This document shows positions 1-7,008 of a stretch of 7,573 bases of DNA, in pieces. Each line of letters begins with the position of its first letter. Within the stretch, counting starts at the first letter, position 1. The notes under the pieces are model-generated. The model had not been told where the DNA came from. It saw nothing but the letters and a program-made list of their open reading frames with translations, and did not search any database. The stretch is taken from contig JAAZFP010000142.1 in the NCBI GenBank assembly GCA_012511645.1, forward strand, positions 1 to 7,573. Direction: 5' to 3'. The position numbers and the translations under genes are program-made. The stretch comes from Microbacteriaceae bacterium (GTDB taxonomy: Bacteria; Actinomycetota; Actinomycetes; Actinomycetales; Microbacteriaceae).

Positions 1-2505
1 CCCATCTTCTATGTGAACGACGCACCCCACATCGGGCACGCCTACACCGAGGTGGCCTCTGATGTGCTGGCGCGGTGGCACCGACAGGCCGGTGACGATA
101 CCTGTTTTCTGACGGGCACCGATGAGCACGGTCAGAAGATTCTGCGCACGGCCACCGCAAACGGGGTCGAGCCGCAGGAGTGGGCTGACCGTCTGGTAGA
201 GACCGCGTGGAAGCCGCTGCTCGACACCATCAACATTTCCAACGACGACTTCATTCGCACGACTGAGCCACGCCACGCTGAGGGCGTCGCAAAGTTCTTG
301 CAGAAGCTCTACGACGACGGGCATGTGTACGCCGGTGAGTTTGAGGCGCTCTACTGCGTCGGATGTGAGGAATTTAAGCCGAAGAGCGAAATCGTAGACG
401 GTGAGGGCGCGTTCGAGGGTGAGAAGGTGTGCGCGATCCACTCGAAGCCGCTCGAACTGCTGCAAGAGAAGAACTACTTCTTCAAGATGAGCGCGTTCCA
501 AGATCGCCTGCTGGCACTCTACAACGACCGCCCCGATTTCGTGCAACCCGCGAGCGCCCGCAACGAGGTCATCGCGTTTGTGCAGCAGGGGCTTGAGGAT
601 CTTTCGATTTCACGCACCTCGTTTGACTGGGGCATTCCCATTCCGTGGGACAGCTCGCACGTCACCTATGTGTGGTTCGATGCGCTGCTGAACTACATCA
701 CCGCGACCGGCTACAGCTCAGCCCCCGACGAGTTTGCGCGTCGATGGCCTGCAAACCACATTGTCGGCAAAGACATCCTGCGCTTTCACGCGGTCATCTG
801 GCCGGCCATGCTGATGGCCGCGGGTCTCGAGGTACCAAACCATGTGTTCGCGCACGGCTGGTTGCTCGTCGGTGGCGAGAAAATGTCGAAGTCGAAGCTC
901 ACGGGCATCGCACCCAACGAAATCACCGACACCTTCGGCAGCGACGCGTTCCGCTACTACTTCATGCGTGCGATCTCGTTCGGTCACGACGGTTCATTTA
1001 GCTGGGAAGACCTGCACGCCCGCTACCACGCCGAACTCGCCAACGGTTTTGGCAACCTCGCAAGCCGCGTGCTCGCCATGGATGCGAAGTACTTCGATGG
1101 CACGATGCCCGAGGCGGGAGAGGTGTTGCCCGCAGATCAGGCGATCATTGACCTGGCTGCCGCGGTCACCGCTGCTGCAGACGCGCACATTGAGAAGTTT
1201 GCCATTCACGAAGCGATCGCAGACGTGTGGAAGCTGGTTGATGCGCTGAACGGTTATGTGCAAGAGCAGCAGCCGTGGGCACTCGCAAAAGAGGAGACTC
1301 AGGCCGACCGGCTCGCAACCGTGCTTGCCACTGCGACCGAGGGGTTGCGTGTGCTCGCCGAGCTGCTGCACCCCGTGGTTCCGCTCGCCACCGCAAAGCT
1401 GTGGGCTGCGCTGGGCGCCGAGGACGCGCTCGGCGCGCTTGACACGCAGCCGCTGCGTGAGGCGGGTCGATGGGGCCGACTGCCCGCGGGCACGCCACAG
1501 CAGAGCCTTGAGGTGCTGTTTCAGCGCGTTGAGACCGCGGAGGAGCGCGAGGCTACGATGACTCACGCATCTGATACCGGCAGCGAGCACGAGCTCGCTG
1601 CCGAAGAGGAGACTGCCGCGCACGCGCCGATTCGCAAGCGTGCCACGGGAGACCGCGACCTGCGCAGGCCACCGTTGCCCGAGCCGCTGCCGATGCCCGT
1701 CTATGACAATCACACGCACCTCGAGTTTGAGGACGGCATCGACATGCTTGATCCGCTCGATGCGGTGGCCGCCGCTGAAAAAGTGGGGGTCGCGGGTGTC
1801 GTGCAGGTTGGCACCGACCTTGAGACTTCCAAGTGGAGCGCCGAGCTTGCGGCGAACGACGCGAGGGTGCTTGCCGCGGTCGCGCTGCATCCGAATGAGG
1901 CGCCGAAGCTATTTGAGCAGGGCCTGCTGAGTGCGCACCTCTCTGAGATCTCTCGGCTTGCCGCGCACCCTCGAGTGCGGGCGATCGGCGAGACCGGGCT
2001 CGATTTCTTTCGCACTGGTGAAGACGGGCGCGACGCGCAGATCGAGTCGTTCGAGGCTCACATTGATATCGCCAAAGGCAACGGGCTCGCGCTGCAAATT
2101 CACGACAGAGACGCGCATGAGGCAGTCGTCACCACGCTCAAGCGGGTCGGTGCGCCCGAGCGCACCGTCTTTCACTGTTTTTCGGGTGACGCCGAACTCG
2201 CCGAGATCTGCAACGAGCACGGCTGGTACATGTCATTTGCTGGCACCGCGACCTTTAAGAGCGCTCACGCACTTCGCGAAGCGCTGCAGGTCGCAAAACC
2301 CGAGCTTGTGCTGGTCGAGACCGACGCGCCGTTTCTGACCCCCGAGCCGTTCAGGGGCCGACCGAACTCTCCCTACCTGCTGCCGCACACGGTGCGACGC
2401 ATGGCCGAGGTGCTTGAGGCGCCGCTCGACGCGTGGTGCGAACGCCTGGTCTCGAACACCGAGCGGGTCTATGGCAGCTGGTCGATGTCAGGAGAGGCGG
2501 CCTAG
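1..2505 (+). CDS. metG: Methionyl-tRNA synthetase continuous in frame with a TatD-family nuclease (5' partial)
   Basis: The frame is open from base 1, so the true start lies outside the window; probably only about 10-20 residues are missing. Residues are counted from the Val codon at 13. The first ~508 residues are a class I methionyl-tRNA synthetase, which charges tRNA-Met with methionine in the cytoplasm. Visible are the HIGH signature (6-9), TGTDEHG (35-41), a CxxC...CxxH zinc knuckle (CVGC 115-118, CAIH 140-143), the KMSKS loop (290-294), and the helical anticodon-binding domain (about 340-490). The expected family C-terminus, ending like LFQRVE, falls at 502-507. No stop follows: the frame runs through an acidic/basic linker (508-560) into a complete TatD domain (563-820) and ends at TAG 2503-2505. 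Separate genes are the usual state. This could be a real fusion, or two proteins if translation restarts at ATG 1558. Domain calls are secure; single-polypeptide status is not. Confidence 0.85.
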   Translation, partial: PIFYVNDAPHIGHAYTEVASDVLARWHRQAGDDTCFLTGTDEHGQKILRTATANGVEPQEWADRLVETAWKPLLDTINISNDDFIRTTEPRHAEGVAKFLQKLYDDGHVYAGEFEALYCVGCEEFKPKSEIVDGEGAFEGEKVCAIHSKPLELLQEKNYFFKMSAFQDRLLALYNDRPDFVQPASARNEVIAFVQQGLEDLSISRTSFDWGIPIPWDSSHVTYVWFDALLNYITATGYSSAPDEFARRWPANHIVGKDILRFHAVIWPAMLMAAGLEVPNHVFAHGWLLVGGEKMSKSKLTGIAPNEITDTFGSDAFRYYFMRAISFGHDGSFSWEDLHARYHAELANGFGNLASRVLAMDAKYFDGTMPEAGEVLPADQAIIDLAAAVTAAADAHIEKFAIHEAIADVWKLVDALNGYVQEQQPWALAKEETQADRLATVLATATEGLRVLAELLHPVVPLATAKLWAALGAEDALGALDTQPLREAGRWGRLPAGTPQQSLEVLFQRVETAEEREATMTHASDTGSEHELAAEEETAAHAPIRKRATGDRDLRRPPLPEPLPMPVYDNHTHLEFEDGIDMLDPLDAVAAAEKVGVAGVVQVGTDLETSKWSAELAANDARVLAAVALHPNEAPKLFEQGLLSAHLSEISRLAAHPRVRAIGETGLDFFRTGEDGRDAQIESFEAHIDIAKGNGLALQIHDRDAHEAVVTTLKRVGAPERTVFHCFSGDAELAEICNEHGWYMSFAGTATFKSAHALREALQVAKPELVLVETDAPFLTPEPFRGRPNSPYLLPHTVRRMAEVLEAPLDAWCERLVSNTERVYGSWSMSGEAA
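1558..2505 (+). CDS. tatD: TatD-family metal-dependent nuclease (C-terminal half of the fused frame, or a separate product from an internal ATG)
   Basis: This is the TatD part of the long frame, listed separately because ATG 1558 is a credible own start: a GAGG lies at 1549-1552, 5 bases upstream, and GGAGG at 1539-1543. From that ATG it would be 315 residues with a ~48-residue hydrophilic N-terminal extension before the barrel. TatD proteins are TIM-barrel metallohydrolases with DNase or 3'-5' exonuclease activity. In fused-frame numbering the metal ligands are all present: HTH (567-569), Glu660 in GETGLDFF, His697 in QIHDRD, His721 in HCFSG and Asp771 in ETDAPFLTP. The domain is therefore probably active. 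tatD next to metG and rsmA is the common actinobacterial arrangement. The family assignment is secure; whether the protein exists apart from MetG cannot be read from the sequence. Confidence 0.6.
   Translation: MTHASDTGSEHELAAEEETAAHAPIRKRATGDRDLRRPPLPEPLPMPVYDNHTHLEFEDGIDMLDPLDAVAAAEKVGVAGVVQVGTDLETSKWSAELAANDARVLAAVALHPNEAPKLFEQGLLSAHLSEISRLAAHPRVRAIGETGLDFFRTGEDGRDAQIESFEAHIDIAKGNGLALQIHDRDAHEAVVTTLKRVGAPERTVFHCFSGDAELAEICNEHGWYMSFAGTATFKSAHALREALQVAKPELVLVETDAPFLTPEPFRGRPNSPYLLPHTVRRMAEVLEAPLDAWCERLVSNTERVYGSWSMSGEAA
2491..2497 (+). promoter_or_regulatory. Ribosome binding site deciding the rsmA start
   Basis: GGAGAGG lies 10 bases before GTG 2508 and within the last codons of tatD. It supports GTG 2508 over the upstream in-frame GTG at 2433, which would add 25 residues unlike the family and overlap tatD by 73 bases. 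Its position implies translational coupling of rsmA to the upstream frame. Confidence 0.65.
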
Positions 2506-2507
2506 CG

Positions 2508-3377
2508 GTGGCGCTGTTGGGGCCGGCCGAAGTGCGCGAACTTGCCGAGCGTCTCGATGTCACCCCGACCAAGAAGCTCGGTCAGAACTTTGTGATCGAC
2601 GGCAACACGGTGCGCAAAATTGTGCGCCTCGCCGGAGTGCAACACACCGACCGCGTGCTCGAAGTGGGGCCGGGGCTGGGATCGCTTACGCTGGGGATCA
2701 CCGAGACCGGCGCCGACGTCACCGCGGTTGAGATCGACCACCGACTGGCGGCAGAACTGCCACACACGATTGCCGCCATGCAGCCCGATGCGGCGGCGCG
2801 CTTTCGTGTGATCCGCAGTGATGCCCTTGACGTCAGCCTTGACCACCTCACCGCAGAAGGACCGCCGCCAGAGGTGCTCGTGGCCAACCTGCCCTACAAC
2901 GTGTCGGTGCCAATTTTGATGCACCTGCTCGAACTATTACCGGGCCTGAGGTCGGCGCTCGTCATGGTGCAGGCCGAGGTGGGCTACCGCATCGCGGCGG
3001 GCCCGGGATCAAAAGAATACGGTGCACCGAGCGCGAAAGCCGCCTGGTATGGGCGCTGGCACATCGCGGGCACCGTGAGCAGGCAGATTTTCTGGCCGAT
3101 ACCGGGTGTTGACTCGGTCTTGGTGGCCTACGAGAAGGCTGCGACGTCACTCGGGAGTGAAGAAGAGCGCGCGGCCACGTTCGACCTTGTGAACGCAGCC
3201 TTCGCGGGACGCCGCAAGATGCTGCGCCAGTCGCTGCAGGGCGTGCGCGGTGTGCCACAGACCGCAGACGCGGCGAGCGAGGTAATTGCCTCAGCGTGCA
3301 TCGACCCGACCCTGCGCGCCGAACAGCTCAGCATCGAGCAGTTTCTTGCCATTGCTCGCGCGCTCAGCTCGGTGTAA
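2508..3377 (+). CDS. rsmA: 16S rRNA (adenine1518-N6/adenine1519-N6)-dimethyltransferase
   Basis: RsmA/KsgA uses S-adenosylmethionine to dimethylate two adjacent adenines in the 3'-terminal hairpin (helix 45) of 16S rRNA, a late checkpoint in small-subunit assembly. From GTG 2508 the protein is 289 residues, normal for the family. In order it shows KKLGQNF (22-28), the SAM-binding motif EVGPGLG (52-58), the acidic ribose contact VEID (74-77), SDALDV (104-109), the catalytic NLPY (127-130), the MVQAEV helix, FWPIPGVDS, and the C-terminal FAGRRKMLRQSL. The start is chosen from GGAGAGG at 2491-2497 and because residues 2-20 then match the usual short lead-in. It begins 2 bases after the metG-tatD stop, so it is probably cotranscribed and coupled. 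Loss of this enzyme classically gives kasugamycin resistance. No key residue is missing. Confidence 0.95.
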   Translation: MALLGPAEVRELAERLDVTPTKKLGQNFVIDGNTVRKIVRLAGVQHTDRVLEVGPGLGSLTLGITETGADVTAVEIDHRLAAELPHTIAAMQPDAAARFRVIRSDALDVSLDHLTAEGPPPEVLVANLPYNVSVPILMHLLELLPGLRSALVMVQAEVGYRIAAGPGSKEYGAPSAKAAWYGRWHIAGTVSRQIFWPIPGVDSVLVAYEKAATSLGSEEERAATFDLVNAAFAGRRKMLRQSLQGVRGVPQTADAASEVIASACIDPTLRAEQLSIEQFLAIARALSSV

Positions 3378-3399
3378 CTCGGCAGCATTCTTGCCGAGT
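3377..3399 (+). terminator. Perfect 8-bp hairpin overlapping the rsmA stop, possible terminator or attenuator
   Basis: ACTCGGCA (3377-3384) and TGCCGAGT (3392-3399) are perfect inverted repeats around a 7-base loop. The first base is the last A of the rsmA TAA. There is no T-run after the stem, so it is not a canonical intrinsic terminator; U-less hairpins are common downstream of actinobacterial genes. It could also protect the 3' end of the upstream mRNA. Confidence 0.5.
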
Positions 3400-3422
3400 G
3401 TGAGCGACCGCCCACGGTGCAG

Positions 3423-3434
3423 TAGCGTTGACTC
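3423..3434 (+). promoter_or_regulatory. Putative -10 element for a leaderless ispE transcript
   Basis: TAGCGT (3423-3428) fits the actinobacterial TANNNT -10 pattern, and six bases separate it from the A of ATG 3435, the spacing expected if transcription starts on the start codon. No Shine-Dalgarno sequence precedes ispE, which fits a leaderless mRNA. No convincing -35 is visible. A related element precedes the ABC-F gene. Confidence 0.4.
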
Positions 3435-4385
3435 ATGGGCAAAGCCACGGGCTCGGGGGGCGAGACAGCGCGGTCGGTGACGGCGCGTGCACCAGGCAAA
3501 CTGAATCTGGTGCTGCGCATCGGAGCGCTGCAAAATGACGGATATCACGAGGTTGCCTCGCTCTATCAGGCGGTGTCGCTCTTCGAAGAAGTAACGGCCA
3601 CCCCGTCAGATGGGTTCTCGGTGCGATTTGCGGGCCCGATCGACGGCAGCTTCCTGCCAACGGATGACAGCAACCTGGTGATCCGTGCGGCCAAGCTGCT
3701 CGCACACACGATGGGGATCACAGAAGGCGCAGCACTCACCGTCGTGAAGCGCGTGCCGATTGCGGGGGGCATGGGCGGTGGGTCGGCAGATGCCGCCGCA
3801 ACGCTCGTCGCCTGCGATGAACTGTGGGGCACCGGTCTCGGGCGCACGGGCTTGCTGCCGCTCGCAGCTGAGCTCGGCGCCGATGTGCCCTTCGCGCTTG
3901 AGGGCGGCACCGCGATCGGCACTGGCCGCGGTGATCAACTCACGCATGCGCTCTCGCAGGGCGAGTTTCACTGGGTCATCGTATTCAGCGAGCACGGCCT
4001 TTCGACACCGATTGTCTACGCAGAACTCGATGCGCACCGGCGGCGCCATTCGGCTGCGCTGCTCGCGCACGACACCGTGAGTGTCGACGCGGCCGCGCTG
4101 CAAGCGGTGCGGTCTGGCGACCACCATGCGCTCGCAGACGCGTTGCAGAATGATATGCAGGCCGCGGCGCTGCGGCTGCGCCCAGAACTCGGTGAGTTGC
4201 TCGAATTTGGTGAGTCGCACGAGTCGCTCGCGGGCATCGTCGCGGGTTCGGGCCCAAGCTGCGCATTCTTGATGCCACACGCGCTCGCCGCAGCAGAGCT
4301 GCAGAGTGCACTGGTGCGGGGCGGCTATGACGCGGTGGCGGTGCGGGGGCCGGTGCGGGGCGCGTGCGTGCTTGACCGCGGTTGA
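3435..4385 (+). CDS. ispE: 4-diphosphocytidyl-2-C-methyl-D-erythritol kinase
   Basis: IspE phosphorylates the 2-hydroxyl of CDP-methylerythritol with ATP in the MEP (non-mevalonate) route to IPP and DMAPP. The 316-residue protein is a GHMP kinase of normal length. It has the N-terminal ARAPGKLNLVLRIG (17-30, with Lys22 at the catalytic lysine position), GYHEVASLYQAVSLFEEV (36-53), the glycine-rich phosphate loop PIAGGMGGGSADAAA (108-122), LGADVPFALEGGTA (147-160, with the catalytic Asp150), and the third GHMP motif AGSGPSCAF (270-278). ATG 3435 is chosen because it gives a short lead-in to the conserved motif and sits just below a TANNNT element; no ribosome binding site is seen. The gene lies 57 bases after rsmA, past a hairpin, and converges on the lipase gene with 2 bp between stops. 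Confidence 0.94.
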   Translation: MGKATGSGGETARSVTARAPGKLNLVLRIGALQNDGYHEVASLYQAVSLFEEVTATPSDGFSVRFAGPIDGSFLPTDDSNLVIRAAKLLAHTMGITEGAALTVVKRVPIAGGMGGGSADAAATLVACDELWGTGLGRTGLLPLAAELGADVPFALEGGTAIGTGRGDQLTHALSQGEFHWVIVFSEHGLSTPIVYAELDAHRRRHSAALLAHDTVSVDAAALQAVRSGDHHALADALQNDMQAAALRLRPELGELLEFGESHESLAGIVAGSGPSCAFLMPHALAAAELQSALVRGGYDAVAVRGPVRGACVLDRG

Positions 4386-4387
4386 GG

Positions 4388-6232
4388 CTACATCTTCGGG
4401 AAGGTCTGCGAGGCGCACGCGGTGGGCGCAGCGGCTCCCGACCAGCGGTCGAGGGTCCATTCGACCAGCTGCGGGGTGAGCGGTGAGTCTGCCGCGACAA
4501 GACTGACGTGGCTCAGCCCTTCAAACGTGCGATAGTCAATGACTTCGCCGGCGTCGCAGCGGTCATCGACCCACTGCTGCTGCAGCGGTGGCAGCACGAG
4601 CGGGTCAGAGAGGCCCTGGGCGACCAGCACGGGCGCGGGGAATGGGCCGGTTGGAGTCTGGGCTTTCAGCTGGTCGCCAAACGGGCCAGCCAGCAGGCTG
4701 TCGGGGAAGATCTGATTTGGCACCTGGGTGCCCATGATGATGGCCGAGAGCGCATCGCTGCCGTTGAAGCAGAATTGCGAGATTCGCTCGGCGGGGCCGG
4801 CAGATCCCGGAGTGAGGTGCTGGTGGAGTTCGAGTGTGGGAAACAGCTCGTTCCAGGTTTCGGCGATGTAGACGGAGACCGTTTTGCCCGGTGCGGTGTT
4901 TTTATCGGCATTGGCGAGGCCAAAGAGGTCGGCTGCGGGCGCGAAGGCTCCGATGCCAAGCACGGTGAGCTCGGGCGCATACTCGGCTGCGATCTGGCCG
5001 GTCCAGAGTGACCCCTGCCCGCCCTGTGAGTGACCCCACACGACCGTGTCGCTTGAAAGCGAGAGTTCGTCGAACTGGCGGGCCGCGAGCGACGCGTCGA
5101 GCACGTTGCGGGCTTCGGCGTCGCCTACCAGGTAGGCGGCGGTGCCCTCGGTGCCCATGCCGGTGTAGTCAGACGTGACAGCGACCCAGCCGTGTGCGGT
5201 GACCATCTCAGCCATCGCGGTGCCGGCGCCGTCGGCGAAGGGCGTCGCACTGAGCGATGGGGCGCAGCCATCGATGACGCCGGTGGTGCCGTGCGAGACG
5301 GTCAGCAGCGGCAGTTCGGTGCCGTTGGCGTTCACGGGTGCGAGGATCGTGCCGCTCGAAATCGCGGGGCTGCCGTCGGGGTGGGTGGTCGTGTAGAGCA
5401 TCTTCCAGGCCTGTGCGCCCGGCGGCACCCCTACGGTTAGTGGTTCGGTGCGAATGAGTTGGCCGGGTGCGCCGGGAACCGTATCAGGCGCGGTGTAGAA
5501 CGAGTCTGGTTGGGGCAGCGGACTCCCGGCAAACAGCTGGGCGCTGCCATACGCCGCGCCGACGGAGAGGATGAGTGCGAGCGCTGCTGCGGTGGTGCGG
5601 GCCCACCGTGCGAAGAGTGACGGGTGGTGAGTGCTGGGGGAGTCGATGCTCTCGCCCGGTGCTGGCACCGTAGTGTCAGCGGTGCCTGAACCGCTTTGGT
5701 TTCGAGCGGTGTGGCGGGCAGCGCGATGGTCACGCCACGCCGTCACGAGCATGCGAATGCCGGTGAACATGAGCCAGGCGCCCACGCCGAGTTTGAAGAG
5801 CGCGATGGTGAGCACCGGCCACGAAAAGGCGACCAGGCCGAGGCATATTCCCGCGAGGGCGGTGAGTAGGCTCGCCACTCGGTGATCCCGGTCGCCCCGC
5901 ACAGCAGCGATGGCAGACAGTACCCCGTGAAAGATGAGCGCGAGCGCGAGCACCTTCGCGAGCCAGGGCGCGCCCGAGTCGGGCCACAGGGCCATCAGGG
6001 CGCCACACGCGACGAGAGCAGCGCCCGAGACGCGCGCAACCCACGAGTGCAGACCCTGCGCGGAACCGAACAGCAGCGCCACACCAACGACTGCGACGCC
6101 CGCTCCGGTAATTACGGCAATCGCCTGCACAGAGAGGCTCATGCCGAAGAGCGTGATGCCCAGCAGCAGTGCGGCAATTGCGGCTGCGATGCGGCCAATG
6201 AGCGGCCAATGTGATTGCGAACGTGCGCCCAT
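4388..6232 (-). CDS. Membrane-anchored secretory-lipase-type alpha/beta hydrolase with N-terminal DUF308/HdeD-like domain
   Basis: From ATG 6232 the product is 614 residues. The first ~165 residues hold about six hydrophobic helices (near 11-30, 35-56, 65-82, 89-111, 118-137, 140-165) resembling the DUF308/HdeD membrane family. A basic, Ser/Thr/Pro-rich linker (about 167-205) and a seventh helix (213-233) follow; positive-inside logic puts the remainder outside the cell. The outer domain (about 245-605) resembles the actinobacterial secretory lipase family (LIP). It has an HGTTG oxyanion-type segment (near 314-318) and the nucleophile elbow GHSQGG with Ser402. Likely triad partners are Asp543 in QGLSDP and His575 in EGLSHV. 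Four cysteines in this domain (323, 488, 559, 606) could form two disulfides. Substrate is unknown: lipid or other ester. ATG 6232 is preferred because GGGGGA lies 4 bases upstream; GTG 6259 would add nine residues. Fold and class are well supported, the natural substrate not at all. Confidence 0.85.
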   Translation of the reverse strand: MGARSQSHWPLIGRIAAAIAALLLGITLFGMSLSVQAIAVITGAGVAVVGVALLFGSAQGLHSWVARVSGAALVACGALMALWPDSGAPWLAKVLALALIFHGVLSAIAAVRGDRDHRVASLLTALAGICLGLVAFSWPVLTIALFKLGVGAWLMFTGIRMLVTAWRDHRAARHTARNQSGSGTADTTVPAPGESIDSPSTHHPSLFARWARTTAAALALILSVGAAYGSAQLFAGSPLPQPDSFYTAPDTVPGAPGQLIRTEPLTVGVPPGAQAWKMLYTTTHPDGSPAISSGTILAPVNANGTELPLLTVSHGTTGVIDGCAPSLSATPFADGAGTAMAEMVTAHGWVAVTSDYTGMGTEGTAAYLVGDAEARNVLDASLAARQFDELSLSSDTVVWGHSQGGQGSLWTGQIAAEYAPELTVLGIGAFAPAADLFGLANADKNTAPGKTVSVYIAETWNELFPTLELHQHLTPGSAGPAERISQFCFNGSDALSAIIMGTQVPNQIFPDSLLAGPFGDQLKAQTPTGPFPAPVLVAQGLSDPLVLPPLQQQWVDDRCDAGEVIDYRTFEGLSHVSLVAADSPLTPQLVEWTLDRWSGAAAPTACASQTFPKM

Positions 6233-6264
6233 GCATTCCCCCAAGCGATGACGTCTCACCTACT

Positions 6265-6295
6265 TTGGCACACCGACGCATCTCGTGGGAATAAT
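6265..6295 (+). promoter_or_regulatory. Putative frnE promoter in the 90-bp divergent gap
   Basis: TTGGCA (6265-6270) and AATAAT (6290-6295) each match the -35 and -10 consensus at 5 of 6 positions. The 19-base spacer is longer than ideal. Transcription would begin near 6302, about 20 bases before the frnE ATG. No equally good promoter was found for the divergent lipase gene. Confidence 0.4.
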
Positions 6296-6303
6296 TTTGC
6301 CCA
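6286..6303. promoter_or_regulatory. Imperfect 18-bp palindrome over the frnE -10, possible operator
   Basis: TGGG-N10-CCCA, with an AT-rich centre, is symmetric at 7 of 9 base pairs and covers the putative -10 hexamer. A repressor dimer bound here would block frnE transcription. The site matches no operator I can name. Confidence 0.3.
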
Positions 6304-6322
6304 TTCTCACGCTGTACCGGGC

Positions 6323-6997
6323 ATGACAGACACCCTTCACGTTGATATTTGGAGCGACATCGCCTGCCCGTGGTGCTACATCGGCAAGCAACGATTTGAG
6401 AAGGGTGTCGCTGCGTTCACCGCATCCAACCCCGACATTGCAATAGAGGTTGAGCACCACAGCTATGAGCTCGCCCCCGACACCCCTGAGAACTTTGATG
6501 GCAGTGAGGTCGACTTCCTGTCGAAGTTCAAGGGTATGTCGCGCGAGCAGGTCGACGAGATGCTGGGTCAGATGAAGCAGATGGCGGCGCTTGAGGGCAT
6601 CGAACTGAACTGGGACAAACTGCAGCACACCAACACCGGTCGTATGCACCGTGTCTTGCACCTCGCAAAGTCGCAGGGTCTGCAGTCAGAGATGCAAGAG
6701 CGGCTATTCAAAGCGTATTTCACCGATGGTCTGAAAGTCTCAGACGTCGAGGTGCTGGCTGAGCTCGGCGAAGAGGTCGGCCTTGACGCAGACGAGGTGC
6801 GTGACGCGTTCGAGAGCGAAGAATACGGTGAGGCAGTCGAGGCCGACATCACGCGGGCACGCATGCTCGGCGTCAACGGGGTGCCGTTCTTCTTGTTTGA
6901 AAGTAAATATGGCGTGTCTGGCGCGCAGTCGGCAGATGTGTTCGCTGATGTGCTGGGCCAAGTGCTGACACTGCGAGATAATGATTCAGAAGACTAA
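6323..6997 (+). CDS. FrnE-like DsbA-family thiol-disulfide oxidoreductase
   Basis: The 224-residue protein belongs to the DsbA superfamily branch that includes FrnE, close in fold to 2-hydroxychromene-2-carboxylate isomerase. It has a thioredoxin-type first strand, then CPWC at residues 15-18 in SDIACPWCYIGK, a long helical insertion (about 60-180), and the cis-proline loop NGVPFF with Pro188. C15 and C18 are its only cysteines, so the second CX4C motif reported for Deinococcus FrnE is absent. There is no signal peptide or membrane segment, so it should act in the cytoplasm, reducing or isomerising disulfides or handling thiol adducts. ATG 6323 is chosen because the conserved domain begins at once; the frame is open back to 6215, but those 36 codons overlap the antisense lipase start and look unlike the family. 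No strong ribosome binding site precedes it. It is probably cotranscribed with the small Cys-rich gene 11 bases downstream. Confidence 0.88.
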   Translation: MTDTLHVDIWSDIACPWCYIGKQRFEKGVAAFTASNPDIAIEVEHHSYELAPDTPENFDGSEVDFLSKFKGMSREQVDEMLGQMKQMAALEGIELNWDKLQHTNTGRMHRVLHLAKSQGLQSEMQERLFKAYFTDGLKVSDVEVLAELGEEVGLDADEVRDAFESEEYGEAVEADITRARMLGVNGVPFFLFESKYGVSGAQSADVFADVLGQVLTLRDNDSED

Positions 6998-7001
6998 GGA
7001 G
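6996..7001 (+). promoter_or_regulatory. Strong ribosome binding site for the Cys-rich small gene
   Basis: AAGGAG shares its first two bases with the frnE TAA stop and lies 7 bases before ATG 7009. It is one of the best Shine-Dalgarno sequences in the window and is the main evidence that the following short frame is translated, probably coupled to frnE. Confidence 0.75.
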
Positions 7002-7008
7002 CACACAC

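Noticed and set aside
994..1890. Minus-strand 298-codon frame across the metG-tatD junction
   Set aside because: It is a shadow of two strongly conserved domains on the plus strand, with no motif or ribosome binding site of its own.
2433..2507. Longer rsmA start at GTG 2433
   Set aside because: It would overlap tatD by 73 bases and add 25 residues unlike the family; GTG 2508 has GGAGAGG 10 bases upstream.
4311..4360. G-rich run at the 3' end of ispE, possible G-quadruplex
   Set aside because: Only three runs of at least three G are present at useful spacing, short of the four needed, and the bases are explained by Gly/Arg/Val codons.
4508..5011. Plus-strand 167-codon frame within the lipase gene
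   Set aside because: It is antisense to the catalytic domain of a clear hydrolase, shows no recognisable motif and is explained by high-GC codon bias.
6191..6211. 10-base direct repeat GCGGCCAATG, two copies 1 base apart
   Set aside because: It lies within the lipase coding sequence, where it encodes membrane-helix residues; two copies only and no sign of a site or mobile element.
6215..6322. Longer frnE start at 6215
   Set aside because: The extra 36 codons are antisense to the lipase start and cover the likely frnE promoter; the thioredoxin-type domain starts directly at ATG 6323.
6977..6982. GATAAT within the end of frnE as a private promoter for the small Cys-rich gene
   Set aside because: No -35 lies at suitable spacing, and the hexamer is part of the frnE codons; cotranscription with frnE is simpler.
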